The notes beneath the pieces were generated by a model, which was not told the origin of the DNA, searched no databases, and saw only the letters and a list, made by a program, of their open reading frames with translations. Shown piece after piece: positions 61,968 through 64,000 of a stretch of 64,000 bases of DNA (its first letter is position 1; the number at the start of each line of letters is the position of its first letter). The translations under genes and the position numbers were made by a program. The DNA comes from Lamellibrachia columna (taxonomy: Eukaryota; Annelida; Polychaeta; Sabellida; Siboglinidae). The stretch spans positions 9,230,868 through 9,294,867 of the forward strand of contig OY759268.1 in NCBI GenBank assembly GCA_963662155.1. Reading direction: 5' to 3'.

Positions 61968-62217
61968 CTGCAAGCATACGATAATTGTAAAAACTGCCAC
62001 GACGAGTGAATCTATTTATTTTATTGGAAGCAAGACATTTACGCACAATCTTCAAGCAAAATTACGAGGAATGTAGTGTTTATTGTTTTTGAAGTTATTA
62101 CACGCATTGCCTGTATATCATTATTTCGTTTAACTACTATAAACCAGAGCATGGTTAAGATCTAATCAAATAATCATTTTCAACTAAGTACATATATTAT
62201 AGAATCGCAACGTTTAC

Positions 62218-62346
62218 TCGTTTCTCCCGAACCACGTTCACAGTGAAGGCCGATATAACCAGTGGCGCAGTCGCATTTGTAGCCGTTCAGTTCATCCACG
62301 CATGTAGCACCATTTTCGCATGGGTTGCTTCGGCACTCTTTTATCT
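62218..62346 (-). CDS. Array C unit 12, EGF exon C1 (representative)
   Basis: Reads [21 protein letters not shown] and on to [11 protein letters not shown]. Six cysteines in EGF spacing. [12 protein letters not shown] fits the Asp/Asn hydroxylation pattern C-x-[DN]-x4-[FY]-x-C-x-C. The N-terminal Lys in EIKEC departs from the calcium-binding pattern. Acceptor GTTTACAG. Donor chosen at ACGA|GTAAAC; the earlier GTTCGG would be 15 bases shorter and also phase 1. Confidence 0.68.
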
Positions 62347-62541
62347 CTGTAAACGTAGGCATGGAGGTGTTTGTGGCATTACACAGTAATTCGTTGAGAC
62401 GCAGAAGAATTGCAAACAAATATTGAGCCAGAACAACATGTCCAAAGTGGTAAGTCATTAAGTGTCAATAAACGTCTAGTGTCTATGCAATTAGAAAACA
62501 GAATTTATTGATATCAAATACCAACAACTAAGAAAGCGCAC

Positions 62542-62655
62542 CTGAAGAACATTCCGGATCTGTGTAGCCAACAAGGCATGCACAAGAATATGACATGTTG
62601 CCATTGACACACGTGCCACCGTTGAGGCATGGCGAGCTATCACACTCATTCACTT
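62542..62655 (-). CDS. Array C unit 12, EGF exon C2 (representative, calcium-binding type)
   Basis: 38 codons reading [16 protein letters not shown] and on to [15 protein letters not shown] fits the calcium-binding EGF start, and [12 protein letters not shown] fits the hydroxylation pattern with Asn. Acceptor GGTTTGCAG, donor CAG|GTGCGC, both phase 1. A calcium-rigidified EGF between two ordinary ones is a common architecture. Confidence 0.72.
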
Positions 62656-62785
62656 CTGCAAACCAATACAGCTGAATCATATGAATCATTGTCTAGGATA
62701 AGGCCGATACGCTATGTTGTAATGATTAACATACGACATTTGACATATTTTTATATGCAGACTTTTCAGATATTAATATACATAC

Positions 62786-62905
62786 CGATATTGCAATCAT
62801 ATCCCGTGTAACCAGCATTGCACAAACATCTGTACGTAGAACCCGCTTGGTCGCCTATACATGTTGCCCCGTTATTGCAACGTTTCGTTTTGCACAAGCC
62901 TGTAT
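62786..62905 (-). CDS. Array C unit 12, EGF exon C3 (representative)
   Basis: 40 codons reading [18 protein letters not shown] and on to [15 protein letters not shown]. It is the closest relative of the single EGF of the left array (GLCK..C.NGATCI, CLC..GYTG.DC). There are two candidate acceptors six bases apart (CTGCAG and ATACAG), both phase 1. Donor GTATGT. Confidence 0.7.
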
Positions 62906-63415
62906 CTGCAGTGTGCAACAACGTATGCCGTTATTATCCGAAAACATTGTCGTAACTGAGGTGTATAATATAAAGTGACAGAAAATAGACAACTCGATAC
63001 CTCATATACTCTATGAATTTGTTTCTACGTTTAATTTTAATTATTCATAGCATAGAAAATAATTTAATTAAAGCAATATATATCATGCGTATTCATGTTA
63101 TGCCGTACATGGTGTGTTGAAGTATTTGTTATCATTAATTAAGATATATATCCCACTCACCAGATTTTTCACCTAAAGAATTGACATCTAAATTTTAGAT
63201 ATAAGATAAACGTTCGGAGAAGAAATCCAACTATGTAAACTGTATATTAAAAAAAGTAATTTGCACAACGGTGTTAACTGGATACTTTTCAAGAATACGC
63301 AACGTTGGCACGAATGCTCAATACAGGTATGCGAGTACTATGTAATAGTCGTATTGTTATCAGCATAATACCACACAGGCAACAGTATTACAATATAAAG
63401 TCATGTCTTACGTAC

Positions 63416-63751
63416 CAGGATACAAGCTGAGCATTGATGCATTGGATGAAGTTGAAATTAATGTTGTCGCTGATGTTGGTTGATCCAGTGATATCGTTGG
63501 ATCAGACGGTCTTCTAGTTGTTGTCTTTGCTTCAGTCGTTGCTGGAGCAGTAGATGTTGCTGGTGTTGTAGTCGTTGTTGGTGATTTAATAGTTGAAATC
63601 AACGTTGTCGCTGATGGTGGTCCGACCGTTGATGGCGTTGGAGCGGTCAGTGCTGTACTTGTTGTCGTTGCTTCAGTCCCTGCTGCAGCTGTATTTGTTG
63701 CAGTTGTCGTAGTTGTTGTTGGTGATTTAGTAGTTATTGTGTCTACGCCCA
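63416..63751 (-). CDS. Array C unit 13, Thr-rich exon only (unit cut by window end)
   Basis: 112 codons, same edges as unit 12, with one Ala-to-Thr change (STALTAPTP). The following C1 intron runs to 64000, so its EGF exons lie outside the window. Confidence 0.68.
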
Positions 63752-64000
63752 CTGCAAGCATACGATAATTGTAAAAACTGCCACGACGAGTGAATCTATT
63801 TATTTTATTGGAAGCAAGACATTTACGCACAATCTTCAAGCAAAATTACGAGGAATGTAGTGTTTATTGTTTTTGAAGTTATTACACGCATTGCCTGTAT
63901 ATCATTATTTCGTTTAACTACTATAAACCAGAGCATGGTTAAGATCTAATCAAATAATCATTTTCAACTAAGTACATATATTATAGAATCGCAACGTTTA

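Larger units (their letters stand above)
41550..64000 (-). repeat. Array C: 1.78-1.79 kb tandem units, twelve full copies plus one partial
   Basis: Thr-exon left edges fall at 41978, 43771, 45566, 47360, 49145, 50928, 52711, 54495, 56280, 58064, 59848, 61632 and 63416. The first three steps are 1793-1795 bp and the rest 1783-1785 bp. The shorter period goes with a shorter C3-C2 intron (CAATACAGCTGAATC replacing a longer form). Copies from about 56280 on are almost identical. The array runs off the window at 64000. Confidence 0.95.

Noticed and set aside
41550..64000. Regular repeat spacing as a possible CRISPR or satellite array
   Set aside because: Units are 1.78 kb, contain spliced EGF and Thr exons and have no short repeat-spacer structure.

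Overview
The window looks like a piece of an animal nuclear genome, most likely a marine invertebrate, possibly a mollusc or other lophotrochozoan (low confidence). The grounds are AT-rich introns with GT/AG splice signals, small symmetric phase 1-1 exons coding EGF modules and Thr/Ser/Pro-rich mucin-like segments, a decayed LINE, and a DIRS-order (Ngaro-like) tyrosine-recombinase retrotransposon with an SGNH hydrolase gene. Nothing suggests a prokaryotic operon. No promoter, start codon or last exon of the host gene is visible, so both ends of it lie outside the window.

Layout. The minus strand carries what reads as the interior of one giant secreted or surface mucin-EGF gene, transcribed from 64000 towards 1. 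The upstream half (about 41550-64000) is a tandem array of 1.78-1.79 kb units. In transcript order each unit holds three EGF exons and one 112-codon Thr-rich exon. Twelve complete units and one partial are present, and the copies become nearly identical towards 64000. The downstream half (about 500-41550) is an older, nested array. A single EGF exon alternates with 1, 2, 3, 5 or 7 short Thr-rich exons, each in a cassette of about 500 bp. EGF-to-EGF spacing is quantised at about 2.49, 3.49 and 4.50 kb. Comparing exon edges explains this: one Thr-exon class (called gamma here) is a fusion of two others (delta and alpha), which removes the EGF exon between them. Relics at 1-605 preserve the order of the 1.78 kb units, so the two arrays probably share an ancestor.

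Insertions, both on the plus strand. A 5'-truncated, heavily mutated LINE (about 1163-3150) splits one Thr-rich exon and holds a long (GA)n microsatellite. A DIRS/Ngaro-like element of about 6.46 kb (34228-40690) sits in an intron of the EGF gene. It carries an SGNH hydrolase ORF, a Gag-RT-RNase H ORF and a tyrosine recombinase ORF, and shows a possible frameshift heptamer, a TGATG stop/start overlap, two offsetting indels in the recombinase, and probable losses of catalytic residues.

Exon names used below, by plus-strand order: E = EGF exon; alpha, beta, gamma, delta = Thr-rich exon classes of the left array; C1, C2, C3 = EGF exons and Thr = Thr-rich exon of the right array. If all exons are joined, the window codes for about five thousand residues. 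Expression and exon use cannot be judged from sequence alone.
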